From Paracoccaceae bacterium (GTDB taxonomy: Bacteria > Pseudomonadota > Alphaproteobacteria > Rhodobacterales > Rhodobacteraceae): a stretch of 64,000 nt of DNA. This document shows, in pieces, positions 8,594-16,764 of this stretch. Within the stretch, counting starts at the first letter, position 1, and the number at the start of each line of letters is the position of its first letter. A model generated the notes under the pieces. That model had not been told where the DNA came from. It ran no database searches and saw only the letters and a program-made list of their open reading frames with translations. The position numbers and the translations under genes were made by a program. The DNA is taken from the NCBI GenBank assembly GCA_009842205.1, contig VYFX01000011.1, forward strand, positions 181,791-245,790, given 5' to 3'.

Positions 8594-9892
8594 TCAATAT
8601 CGACTGGCAATGGGAAGTTCCTCTGCCGGGAAAAGCGATATAACCTCACAACCCTTATCCGTCACAACGACTTCCTCTTCGATTCTGGCCGCAGAATACC
8701 CATCATCGGCCGGACAATAGGTCTCCAAGGCAAATACCATGCCAGTTTGAATCTCCATCGGATTATCAAGACTCACAGCACGACTTATGATCGGTCGTTC
8801 ATGCAGAGCCAAACCCAGACCATGCCCAAATTGCAGACCGAAGGCAGCAAGTTCATTTGGAAAGCCAATGGATTCTGCTGTTGGCCAAAGCTTGGCAACA
8901 GCGTCCGTGGTTACCCCGGGTCTTATGGCCTGGATAGCAGCATCAAGCCATTCACGTGCCTTGATATAGGCATCATTCTGAGAAGGTGTGGCCCGTCCTA
9001 TGTTGAAGGTTCGATAATAGCAAGTACGGTAACCCTGGTAGGATTGTAGAATGTCAAAGAAGGCTTGGTCACCCGGTCGGAAATAGCGATCCGTGAAATT
9101 ATGCGGATGCGGGTTGCATCTTTCCCCCGAAATGGCATTGATGGCTTCAACATCATCACTGCCCATTTCATAGAGCATCTTGTTGGCCAGAGCCACGATA
9201 TCGTTTTCACGGACACCGGGTTTCAGGTTCTCGTAGATCATGTGGTAAGTTCCGTCAACCATGCTTGCAGCCTGGGTCAGAAGTTGAATCTCGTCCCAAT
9301 TCTTGATTTCACGTGCCGAAAGCATGACTTGTTGGCCATCCACCAAATTCAATCCGGCTTCCTGCAAGGCATGAAACATTGCCGTTTCAGCATAATCAAC
9401 ACCAACCGGCATATCGGCCATGCCGGCTTCCCGGATTAGACCGGCAATTTCTTCGGCATAGTGTTTCATCAAGCCAAAACTTGGCGGGATCGTTCCCCTC
9501 ATGCCAACGACACCAGCACGGCAATGATCGGGAAGCAACCAGTCGGAATATTTCCGATGGTGGACGGCAGCTGATCCAAAGTCCCAGACATAGGGGGATT
9601 CGTCACCTGTCAGCAGACAGAAACGACACATTTTGTCACGCTCCCATTCCCCAATCTTGGTTGCCGAAACATAGCGGATATTGTTGACATCAAAAAGCAA
9701 AAGTGATCCGCAATTGCTGTTTGCCAGGGCTTGTCTTGCACGAGAAAGTCGATAGCGACGCAGCCGGTCAAAATCCACACGGCGTTCAAAGTCGGTATTG
9801 GTATGTCCCCAGGCAGGTAGTCGGTCTTGCCAGTTCCAGTTTGGTTTCAGGTCCGCAGGTACCAACACATTAGGTGTAAGTGCTCGGTTCAT
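8594..9892 (-). CDS. M24-family (creatinase/aminopeptidase P/DddP-like fold) protein with an altered metal site
   Basis: The 432-residue product has an N-terminal creatinase-type domain (SLLLFDVNNIRYVSAT) and a C-terminal pita-bread domain. Most of the M24 metal ligands are visible: an Asp in FFDILQSYQGY, His in FGHGLGLALHE, Glu in FALETY and Glu in ARIEEEVVV. The second Asp of the family pattern (SDxTRTF) is replaced in RTCYYRTF. Dinuclear metal peptidase activity is therefore uncertain. M24 proteins also include creatinase and the DMSP lyase DddP, so a non-peptidase role in the operon's catabolic pathway is plausible. A ribosome binding site (AAAGGA) precedes the ATG. A 103-base gap separates it from the glutathione transferase gene. 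Confidence 0.75.
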   Translation of the reverse strand: MNRALTPNVLVPADLKPNWNWQDRLPAWGHTNTDFERRVDFDRLRRYRLSRARQALANSNCGSLLLFDVNNIRYVSATKIGEWERDKMCRFCLLTGDESPYVWDFGSAAVHHRKYSDWLLPDHCRAGVVGMRGTIPPSFGLMKHYAEEIAGLIREAGMADMPVGVDYAETAMFHALQEAGLNLVDGQQVMLSAREIKNWDEIQLLTQAASMVDGTYHMIYENLKPGVRENDIVALANKMLYEMGSDDVEAINAISGERCNPHPHNFTDRYFRPGDQAFFDILQSYQGYRTCYYRTFNIGRATPSQNDAYIKAREWLDAAIQAIRPGVTTDAVAKLWPTAESIGFPNELAAFGLQFGHGLGLALHERPIISRAVSLDNPMEIQTGMVFALETYCPADDGYSAARIEEEVVVTDKGCEVISLFPAEELPIASRY

Positions 9893-9995
9893 CGGTAATA
9901 TCCTTTACTAAAATAGTTCAATAAATGTTAGGTGTGCTTGGTTAGGGTTAAATCCAGTGAATAATTTGTCCAATCTGAACAAAACATCAAACGGT

Positions 9996-10769
9996 TCAAT
10001 TGGTTTTCTGTTTAAGTTTGGCCAGATGAGGGTATTTCTCCGTAAGTAGAGAACCCTGGTAATAGGTAGCCTTGTAAGGTGTGGTCTCCTGAATCAGCTC
10101 AAGCCATAAGTTGATTGCGGGATACTTGTCCCATAGGTTGCCCAAATTGATATCATCCATGCGAACAACAACAGGCATGATCGCTAGGTCTGAGAGGGAT
10201 ATGGTATCTCCATACAGCCAGGGTCCGCCACTTTCCTTGATATATTGAGCCATCCTGTCAATGCCCCTTTGAAGACGTCCAAGTGCTTCATTCATGTCCT
10301 TGTCGGGGAAACCTGTTCGACCCATTTTCATGAGGAATTCCCGCCTCAGGGGTTTGCTGTCGCACAAATCCTGAAACTCCTTTTCTGACATTGCCTGAAA
10401 ATGGGGGAGAAAGGCAAGATTATAGGATGGAACACGAATGGCGGGAGTTGGTACCTCGTCGATAAATCTCATCTGGGAACGCATCTCAGCAACGGCAACC
10501 GGATCGTCTGGTCTAAATGACGGGCTTTCCGGCAAGATGTCCTCCAGATATTCTAGAATGACGGCGCTGTCAATGATAGCCTGCCCATCATGAACCAATG
10601 TGGGAACAACACCATTGGGATTGATGGCAAGATATTCCGCTTTCAGTTGATCTCCGGCAAACAGATCCAGCTTATGCTCTTCAAAGGCGATACCCTTGGC
10701 ATGCAACAAGTACCTGACTCGTTGGCTGCAAGTTGATTGGGGAGCGTTAAAAAGAATAAATTCAGACAT
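9996..10769 (-). CDS. glutathione S-transferase family protein
   Basis: The 257-residue product has an N-terminal thioredoxin-like domain (LFNAPQSTCSQRVRYLLHAK, then NPNGVVPTLVHDGQAIIDS with the cis-Pro and the glutathione-binding Asp-Ser). An all-helical C-terminal domain follows (WLYGDTISLSDLAIMPV). STCSQRVR resembles zeta/beta-etherase-type enzymes that isomerise or cleave substrates with glutathione. The gene starts three bases after the stop of the permease gene, so it belongs to the operon. In this setting it may process an intermediate of the imported compound; the reaction cannot be named from sequence. Confidence 0.8.
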   Translation of the reverse strand: MSEFILFNAPQSTCSQRVRYLLHAKGIAFEEHKLDLFAGDQLKAEYLAINPNGVVPTLVHDGQAIIDSAVILEYLEDILPESPSFRPDDPVAVAEMRSQMRFIDEVPTPAIRVPSYNLAFLPHFQAMSEKEFQDLCDSKPLRREFLMKMGRTGFPDKDMNEALGRLQRGIDRMAQYIKESGGPWLYGDTISLSDLAIMPVVVRMDDINLGNLWDKYPAINLWLELIQETTPYKATYYQGSLLTEKYPHLAKLKQKTN

Positions 10770-10772
10770 TTT

Positions 10773-11804
10773 CTAGTCCCAATTCAGGAATTGCGGGAGT
10801 TTTCCATGTTTGGCAAGTGTTCCCACAATTCCAAGAGGAAAAAATATCAAGGTCAACATCATGATCAGGCCGGTAGCCAGAACATTGATTTCGGAAGCAC
10901 CAAGAGTTGCCACGAACAATTCATTGAAGGCAATAATTAGTATGGCACCAATAACTGGTCCTGCAATCGTACCTTTTCCTCCCAGAACACACATCAGAAC
11001 CATGTTAACGGAAATAAGTATGATAAGGAATATGTTGGGCCGGATTTAGGTTAGATACTCACCCCAAACGGCGCCGGCCATACCAACAAAAAAGGCCGAT
11101 ACTGCAAAGGCCAGTACCTTGTAAAGACGTGTGTTGATGCCTGAACTCTCAGCCTTTATTTCATCCTTCGAGATTGCTCGCAGGCCAAGGCCAAACTTGG
11201 AATGCTTGATTTTATAACTGACCCAGACCGCAATTGCCGCCATAACGATAAATGCATAATAATAGGGTAGTTTGGCCCATTGGACTGGGAGGTCGTTAAC
11301 GGGCAAGGCAAGACCGGCAGCACCTCCTATAAACTCCCAGTTTTCGAAGACGATTCGAAAGATCATGACCAGGGCAAGAGAAGAAATGATGAAGGATGGA
11401 CCTCGTACACGGAGTGTTACCAAACCGATACAATAACCGATAACAGCGGCCACCAGACCGGCCAGCGGAGCTATGATTATGGTCGAAATGTCCAACCGGG
11501 CAAAGATCATGCCGGCGAAATAACCGCCTATGGCAAAAAATACATTGTGACCCAACGAAATATAACCGGTAAACCCACCAAGTATATTCCAGCCTGAGGC
11601 CATGACCACATAGCAAGCGGTGAATAGAGTCAGATGAATGACATAGTTGAAATTGCCAATTAATTGCAATGCCGGAAGAACCAGCAGGAGGGCCAATACC
11701 AGATAGGGAAACCACAGGCTTCTTTTCTTGTTTACGGCTATGGCAATGCTTTGGTTATACCGCTCACGGGCAGCCAGTATTTCGTCAGTTGCAAGTTCTG
11801 CCAT
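10773..11804 (-). pseudogene. livM: branched-chain-type ABC transporter permease (LivM family), interrupted by an in-frame TAA
   Basis: Read without interruption this frame encodes a 343-codon LivM-type permease with multiple transmembrane segments (GWNILGGFTGYISLGHNVFF, LRVRGPSFIISSLALVMIF). One ochre codon at 11046-11048 splits it. The first part (11046-11804, 252 residues) ends GAVWGEYLT. The same frame then continues IRPNIFLIILISVNMVLMCV and VLGGKGTIAGPVIGA, the normal LivM C-terminus. There is no frameshift, and both parts keep family-like sequence. A change of one base (for example TAT or TAC for Tyr) would restore it. It may be a recent nonsense mutation or a sequence error. It overlaps the livH stop by one base (TAATG). 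Confidence 0.8.
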
Positions 11805-12682
11805 TATGCCAACTCCGGTTTTTCACCAAACAGCCCTTGCGGTCGTACCAGTAATACGACAAACAAGGCTATGAAGAATGTTAGTGTAGACCAGGTTGCA
11901 CCAAAATAGGTGCCGACCAGGGCGGCAACTGCTGAGAGCAGGAATGCCCCGATAACCGTACCCAGGATTGAACCCATGCCACCAAGGACAACAAGGGACA
12001 TCAGAATGACGATCCATTCCCAATGTTTGGAAGGAAAAAAGGAAAAAATAAATGAAACCAATGCCCCGGCTGCTCCGGCAAGGGCAAGGCCAATTGCAAA
12101 ACTGATCAAACCGACACGATTAACGTTAACCCCCAGCAATTCGGCGGCTTCACGGTTTTCTGTTGTCGCCCTTATGGCATAGCCCAGTCGTGAATATTTT
12201 AGAAACAAGGCTAATGCCGAAATTATGATTATCGATATGATCGAGGCATAAAGTTGACCCTTTGGAATAAAGATGTCGGCCAAAAAGAAGGCCTCCGTGG
12301 CATAGTCAGGAGAGGTTATACGCTGAGTATTGGTAAAGGCCGTACCCAGCATACCTTCTACAATCATGGCCAGGGCGAAGGTCAGGAGAACGGTCATCTC
12401 GGAATATTTGGCTGAACGGGCTTCCCTTTCAAAAACAAACCGATAGAGGATTGCACCTATGCATGCAAGAATGATTGCAGCCACGGGCAACATGAACATG
12501 GGTTCGATATTGGATAAGCGAAATGGCCAATAAGCCACATAGGCACCAATCATGATCAGTGAGGGGTGGGCAAGATTAACGATACGCATCACCCCAAATA
12601 TCAGACTTAGGCCCGAACCCATCAATGCGTAGACCCCACCTAGGGCGATTCCCAGGATCAGGGTTTGGATTAATAGTGTCAT
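11804..12682 (-). CDS. livH: branched-chain-type ABC transporter permease (LivH family)
   Basis: The 292-residue, highly hydrophobic product matches LivH: LGGVYALMGSGLSLIFGVMR at the N-terminus, then RIVNLAHPSLIMIGAYVAYW and GIALAGAAGALVS with the conserved inner loop GYAIRATTENREAAELLGVN. It pairs with the LivM-type permease to form the membrane channel of the importer. The start overlaps the livF stop by four bases (ATGA), which indicates translational coupling. The substrate family could be branched-chain amino acids, amides, urea or aromatic acids; the neighbouring catabolic genes argue for a carboxylic substrate feeding a 2-oxo acid. Confidence 0.9.
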   Translation of the reverse strand: MTLLIQTLILGIALGGVYALMGSGLSLIFGVMRIVNLAHPSLIMIGAYVAYWPFRLSNIEPMFMLPVAAIILACIGAILYRFVFEREARSAKYSEMTVLLTFALAMIVEGMLGTAFTNTQRITSPDYATEAFFLADIFIPKGQLYASIISIIIISALALFLKYSRLGYAIRATTENREAAELLGVNVNRVGLISFAIGLALAGAAGALVSFIFSFFPSKHWEWIVILMSLVVLGGMGSILGTVIGAFLLSAVAALVGTYFGATWSTLTFFIALFVVLLVRPQGLFGEKPELA

Positions 12683-13410
12683 GGCTTATCCTTTCTACCA
12701 CCCAGGTAGAGTTCCTGGATTCGGGGATCTTCAAGAATTTCCTGGGCTGGACCATCGAATAAACTGCGACCCAAATCCAAGACGACACCCCAATCTGAGT
12801 ATTTTAGTCCCATAAGTGCATTTTGCTCCACAAGGATAATTGTAATCCCTTCCTTGGCCATTATTTGCATGACCTCAAAAACCTCACGTACTATTTTGGG
12901 AGCAAGTCCAAGGGAGGGCTCATCCAGCATAACGATTTCAGGCTTGAGAATCATTGTCCTTGCCATGGAAAGTATTTGCTGCTGACCGCCAGATAAAGTA
13001 CCAGCGTGTTGACTGTGCCTTTCCTTGAGGATTGGAAATTGCTCTTCTATTTCGCCAATTCTGTTATTCAGGTAGGAATCGTCCGTAATAGAATAACCAC
13101 CCATTCGCAGATTTTCCCGAACCGTCATTTTGGGAAACAAGGCTCTTTCCTGAGGTACAAAGCAGATTCCCTTTCTGAGTATTTGATCCGGGCGAAGTCC
13201 CTTTAGGCTTTCACCCTTGTATCGGACATCACCTTCCCGTACTTTCAACATGCCCACGATGGCCTTTAACAGAGTTGATTTACCTGCTCCGTTTGGTCCT
13301 ATAATACAATGGACTTTCCCTGGATGGACCGAAAGATCGGCTCCATTGAGAATGGCCGGACCATCACCATAGCCAGCCACAACTCCAGTTGCTTCCAAAA
13401 GTTTACTCAT
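12679..13410 (-). CDS. livF: branched-chain-type ABC transporter ATP-binding protein (LivF family)
   Basis: This 243-residue ATPase has Walker A (GPNGAGKST), Q-loop region (CFVPQERALFPKMTV), signature (LSGGQQQ), Walker B (EIVMLDEPSLGLAPK) and H-loop region (TIILVEQNA). The compact form and the PQ..LFP..TV.ENL pattern are typical of LivF. It powers the importer together with LivG. Its start overlaps the livG stop by four bases and its stop overlaps the livH start by four. Confidence 0.93.
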   Translation of the reverse strand: MSKLLEATGVVAGYGDGPAILNGADLSVHPGKVHCIIGPNGAGKSTLLKAIVGMLKVREGDVRYKGESLKGLRPDQILRKGICFVPQERALFPKMTVRENLRMGGYSITDDSYLNNRIGEIEEQFPILKERHSQHAGTLSGGQQQILSMARTMILKPEIVMLDEPSLGLAPKIVREVFEVMQIMAKEGITIILVEQNALMGLKYSDWGVVLDLGRSLFDGPAQEILEDPRIQELYLGGRKDKP

Positions 13411-14150
13411 TCCGTGTTCTCTGATGTTCCACCCAGATAAGCTTCCAGAACCTCAGGGTCATTTTGAACCTCATCGGGAGTTCCATTGGCAATTACCTTT
13501 CCCTGAGCCATCACTACAACCTTGTCGGAGAGTTGCATGATAAGGTCCATGTTATGTTCTACAATAAGGACCGTAAGGCCCTGTTCATTCAAGCGGCGGA
13601 TATGATTGACAATCTCGTCTAGAAGTGTTGGGTTAACCCCGCCAGCAGGTTCATCAAGAAGAATTATTTTCGGATCGCTCATCAATAGTGCAGCAAGGTC
13701 CATTAGCTTTTTTTGACCATAACTGAGATTGGAACCGTCTTCATGGGCAATTCTGGTTATGCCCAGAAAATCCAGTATACCAATTGCCTTATCGATTTCA
13801 TCAGGACTCATTGCCGGTTTGAGCAAGTCCTTCCATCCGCGGGTTTTCGACTGGCAAATAATGTTTTCCAGTACGGTCATGTCGGCCAGATTACGAGAAA
13901 TTTGAAATGTTCTGGAAAGTCCTCGGGCCGTGATTTGATGTGGTCGAAACTGATCAATGCGCTCACCATCGAGCCAGATTTCACCACTTGTTGGAGTCAT
14001 GGTACGGCTGATGCAGTTGAAGGCCGTGGTCTTACCGGCACCATTGGGTCCAATCAGGGCAGTAATGCGGCCTTCTTCGGCAACAAAACTGCAATTATCA
14101 ACAGCCTTGATTCCACCGAAATGCTTGGAAAGTTCCTTAACTTCAAGCAT
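13407..14150 (-). CDS. livG: branched-chain-type ABC transporter ATP-binding protein (LivG family)
   Basis: The 247-residue ATPase carries Walker A (GPNGAGKTT), LSYGQKK as the ABC signature, Walker B (KIILLDEPAGGVNP) and the LivG-typical GLSRTFQISRNLADMTVLEN segment. It is the second nucleotide-binding subunit of the importer. A 77-base gap holding a perfect 10-base-pair hairpin separates it from the binding-protein gene upstream, which probably lowers ATPase expression relative to the binding protein. Confidence 0.93.
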   Translation of the reverse strand: MLEVKELSKHFGGIKAVDNCSFVAEEGRITALIGPNGAGKTTAFNCISRTMTPTSGEIWLDGERIDQFRPHQITARGLSRTFQISRNLADMTVLENIICQSKTRGWKDLLKPAMSPDEIDKAIGILDFLGITRIAHEDGSNLSYGQKKLMDLAALLMSDPKIILLDEPAGGVNPTLLDEIVNHIRRLNEQGLTVLIVEHNMDLIMQLSDKVVVMAQGKVIANGTPDEVQNDPEVLEAYLGGTSENTE

Positions 14151-14184
14151 TATTGTTTCTGCCCCCTACTTGTATATCTACGGT

Positions 14185-14212
14185 ACCCGCCACCAGCAAT
14201 TAGGTGGCGGGT
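14185..14212 (-). promoter_or_regulatory. intercistronic hairpin between binding-protein and livG genes
   Basis: ACCCGCCACC at 14185-14194 and GGTGGCGGGT at 14203-14212 form a perfect 10-base-pair inverted repeat with an 8-base loop. Neither strand has a long U run after it, so it is more likely an mRNA-stabilising element or partial attenuator than a full terminator. Its position, just after the binding-protein gene and before the membrane components, is typical for ABC operons. Confidence 0.65.
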
Positions 14213-14227
14213 TCAACTTATTTTACT

Positions 14228-15499
14228 CTAGAATCCCTGTTTGGGATAGGTCATGCTTTGAACTCCTTCAAATTCATCAGTTGGATAAACAAACTGGAGT
14301 TCACCATCATTCCATTGGGACATGAGAAACGGCTTATCCTTCGGAAGTCCACGCTCATCCCAGGCAAATCGACCAAGTATCGTTCTCACCGGATCATCGG
14401 TCGTTCGCGCCTTTAGCCAGGCTGACATCGCATCATTGTCTGTCGAACCTGCCCCCATAATGGCTTGTTCTATACCTTGGCAAACCGCAAAGGGTATGGC
14501 ACTGTCTTCATCGGGAGCTTGGCCATAGGCAGCTTCAAAAGCCTTTACAAAATCCTGATTGGAGAAGGGTTCACCAGCCAGGAGTCCCTGAAATGGCACT
14601 GCCGGATGCCAAGAGGTATGTACCAGAACCGAATTAGAGGATTCGCCTGTTCCTTCAAGATATTCCGACTGGGTTCCCTGGCTGAAATAAACCATTTTGG
14701 GTTCAGCCTGTACAGTCTTGAGTGCCCGGGTGATTTGCACAGCTTCTTCGGCCGAGGCTGTCAAACCCACTATGAGTTCGGCACCAGATCTCTTGATTGA
14801 ATTGGCTAAGGTCAACCAGTCATTGAATCCTTCTTCCGGCCACTTTTCAGAGTAGACAATTTCGATGCCTGCATCCACGAGGAAGCCAGGGGCGAGGTTT
14901 TCAACGACACTACCATCGGCCGGGTCCATGACTTCCATGCCAAGAAGACCTGCTTCAACAGCATTGGCAAAGAAATCATCAGCAGCTACAACTGCAGCTG
15001 TTGCGGGCTTGTCATCGGCAGGTACCAGATCTTCCAAAATACCCTGAAGTGTTGCACCGACATATTCTGCTGCACTTGGCTGGAAGTAGAATACTTTTTG
15101 ATGTCCTTGGGTGTAGATTCGTAATGCACCACCCGCTGGTAGTGGGTGAACAAAGCCATTCTTTTCCAGTATGTTGGCTACAGGGAAACTCAATCGTGAT
15201 GAGAAGGTACCGAATACGGCATCAACCTGATCGACATTGATGAATCGCTCATATTGATTGATAGCGGTGGCCGGGTCAGATCGGTTGTCGGACATAATGA
15301 GATTGACCTGTTCTCCCATTATTCCACCTTTTTCATTGATCAAATCAACACAGAGTTGATATCCCTGCTCATGCTTGGAACCAGCGATTGAAAAACCCCC
15401 GGTGAGGGGCAGAGATGCGCCGATTTTGATTTCGGCTATGGTGGGTGTCGCCAGCAATACCGTGAGGGTAGCTACGATACCAATAAACTGCTTTTTCAT
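14228..15499 (-). CDS. branched-chain-type ABC transporter substrate-binding protein (LivK/Peripla_BP_6 family)
   Basis: The 423-residue product has a signal peptide (residues 1-22, ending ATPTIAEI) and the Peripla_BP_6 pattern IKIGASLPLTGGFSIAGSKH, GYQLCVDLINEKGGI and FGTFSSRLSFPVANI. It should bind the substrate in the periplasm for the LivFGHM-type importer. It is longer than classical LivK (about 370 residues), as in binding proteins for aromatic or other organic acids. ATG at 15499 is chosen because GGAGGA lies directly upstream; an in-frame ATG at 15511 is part of that ribosome binding region. Confidence 0.9.
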   Translation of the reverse strand: MKKQFIGIVATLTVLLATPTIAEIKIGASLPLTGGFSIAGSKHEQGYQLCVDLINEKGGIMGEQVNLIMSDNRSDPATAINQYERFINVDQVDAVFGTFSSRLSFPVANILEKNGFVHPLPAGGALRIYTQGHQKVFYFQPSAAEYVGATLQGILEDLVPADDKPATAAVVAADDFFANAVEAGLLGMEVMDPADGSVVENLAPGFLVDAGIEIVYSEKWPEEGFNDWLTLANSIKRSGAELIVGLTASAEEAVQITRALKTVQAEPKMVYFSQGTQSEYLEGTGESSNSVLVHTSWHPAVPFQGLLAGEPFSNQDFVKAFEAAYGQAPDEDSAIPFAVCQGIEQAIMGAGSTDNDAMSAWLKARTTDDPVRTILGRFAWDERGLPKDKPFLMSQWNDGELQFVYPTDEFEGVQSMTYPKQGF

Positions 15500-15535
15500 T
15501 TTTTCCTCCATAATATTGAATAGCAGTGGAATTAC

Positions 15536-16507
15536 CTATTGAGGTTTGTCTTGATCCGAAATCTCCAAGCCCGTGGGGTAAGGAGAATTTTCACTTTCAA
15601 GTTTCATGCCTGATGCGAGGGCCAACGTTTCCAGAATGGCTGCAAAATCCATTTCCAGATATTCCGCTGGATCGTCCTGGAGTTGTGCAGCACCAAAATG
15701 TGATTGCAGAATTTCACGTGTTATGGCAGAAGTTGGCATGTTAACTCTAAGTTCACTAGCTGCCATCCTCCCCAGATCCAAATCCTTCATTAGCAAATGC
15801 GGTGTAAAGGTTGTTGACCAGTCAAGATTTATCAAGGCATTTGATTTGTACCGCGTAAAGATCGAGCCCATCACCGAATTATTGATGAAATCCAGAAAAT
15901 CACGGCGAGGGACACCGGCCTTATTAGTTAACAATGTCATTTCTATTAGGCTTGTAATAACGGTTCCAAGGAACAGGTTATGGGCAATTTTGCAAAACCT
16001 TGCAAGTTCACCTTCGCCCACATAGGAAACCCCTCTTACAGCGTAGGTGGAGATAATCGGTTTGACCCTTTCGAATGCTTCTCGTGGTCCTGATACAACC
16101 GAACTCAGCTTACCGGCCGTAACACACTTGCCTGTTCCGCTTACGGGAGCCGCTAGGAAAATACACCCTTTTTCAGTTACCCGGTTTCGAATATCGGCCG
16201 ACTGGTCAACGGCAATGGAAGAACAGTCAAGCAGGATTTCCGGTGTTTTTTCACGAGTAAGGACCCCATTCTCACCGAAATAGACCTGTTCAAGGTCCTT
16301 GCCGGTAGATACCATTGTGCCCAAGACATCGACCGAAGCCAGTTGGTTGGGGCTATCGACCAGAACGGCCCCCTTGGAGATCAGGGGTTCAGCCTTTGAC
16401 TTGGTGCGATTCCAGACTTTTACTTCATACCCGGCATCCAACAAACGCTCGACCATGGCATAACCCATACGCCCGATTCCTATCCATCCGATGACTAGAT
16501 CACTCAT
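15536..16507 (-). CDS. 3-hydroxyisobutyrate-dehydrogenase-like NAD(P)-dependent oxidoreductase
   Basis: The 323-residue product has the beta-hydroxyacid dehydrogenase layout: Rossmann motif GWIGIGRMGYAMVERLLDAG at the N-terminus, substrate-binding FLAAPVSGTGKCVTAGKL, and the catalytic lysine region ELARFCKIAHNLFLG. Family members oxidise small 3-hydroxy acids to semialdehydes or reduce tartronate semialdehyde. It is the first gene of the minus-strand operon, with AAAGGA before the ATG. The divergent lacI-type gene and paired operators lie directly upstream, so it should be induced with the importer. The true substrate is unknown. Confidence 0.85.
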   Translation of the reverse strand: MSDLVIGWIGIGRMGYAMVERLLDAGYEVKVWNRTKSKAEPLISKGAVLVDSPNQLASVDVLGTMVSTGKDLEQVYFGENGVLTREKTPEILLDCSSIAVDQSADIRNRVTEKGCIFLAAPVSGTGKCVTAGKLSSVVSGPREAFERVKPIISTYAVRGVSYVGEGELARFCKIAHNLFLGTVITSLIEMTLLTNKAGVPRRDFLDFINNSVMGSIFTRYKSNALINLDWSTTFTPHLLMKDLDLGRMAASELRVNMPTSAITREILQSHFGAAQLQDDPAEYLEMDFAAILETLALASGMKLESENSPYPTGLEISDQDKPQ

Positions 16508-16639
16508 TGTAGATTCCTTTCAATTTTTTCTCTTTTTCGAACGACTACAGTTTTGGTTTATTTATTTCCTGCCAGAACGTTTCCTAATCCCGAAATTGCT
16601 AAATTTACTACGCCTTGTTTAAAATAATTTCCAATTTAA

Positions 16640-16653
16640 TGCAAACGATTGCA
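16640..16653. promoter_or_regulatory. LacI-family operator palindrome, copy 1
   Basis: TGCAAACGATTGCA is a near-perfect palindrome centred on CG, the standard half-site pattern for LacI/GalR regulators. It lies between the dehydrogenase operon and the divergent lacI-type gene. A matching site is 53 bases away in the opposite orientation, so a DNA loop or dual control of both transcription units is plausible. Confidence 0.7.
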
Positions 16654-16705
16654 TAACTAAAAATCAATAGATAAAAAATGAAATTTATATTGTCAAGTAT
16701 TTTTT

Positions 16706-16719
16706 TACAATCGTTTGCA
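16706..16719. promoter_or_regulatory. LacI-family operator palindrome, copy 2
   Basis: TACAATCGTTTGCA is the reverse-complement match of the operator at 16640 with one changed base. A TATAAT hexamer at 16734-16739 follows and could be the -10 element of the lacI-type gene, so this site would overlap its -35 region and mediate autorepression. Confidence 0.65.
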
Positions 16720-16764
16720 AAATTCTTATATAGTATAATTCTAGGTGTTATTACGGGTTGGAAG

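Noticed and set aside
16678..16764. Longer N-terminus for the LacI-type regulator
   Set aside because: It would translate the second operator and promoter region, adds residues not found in LacI proteins, and the ATG at 16765 has its own ribosome binding site.
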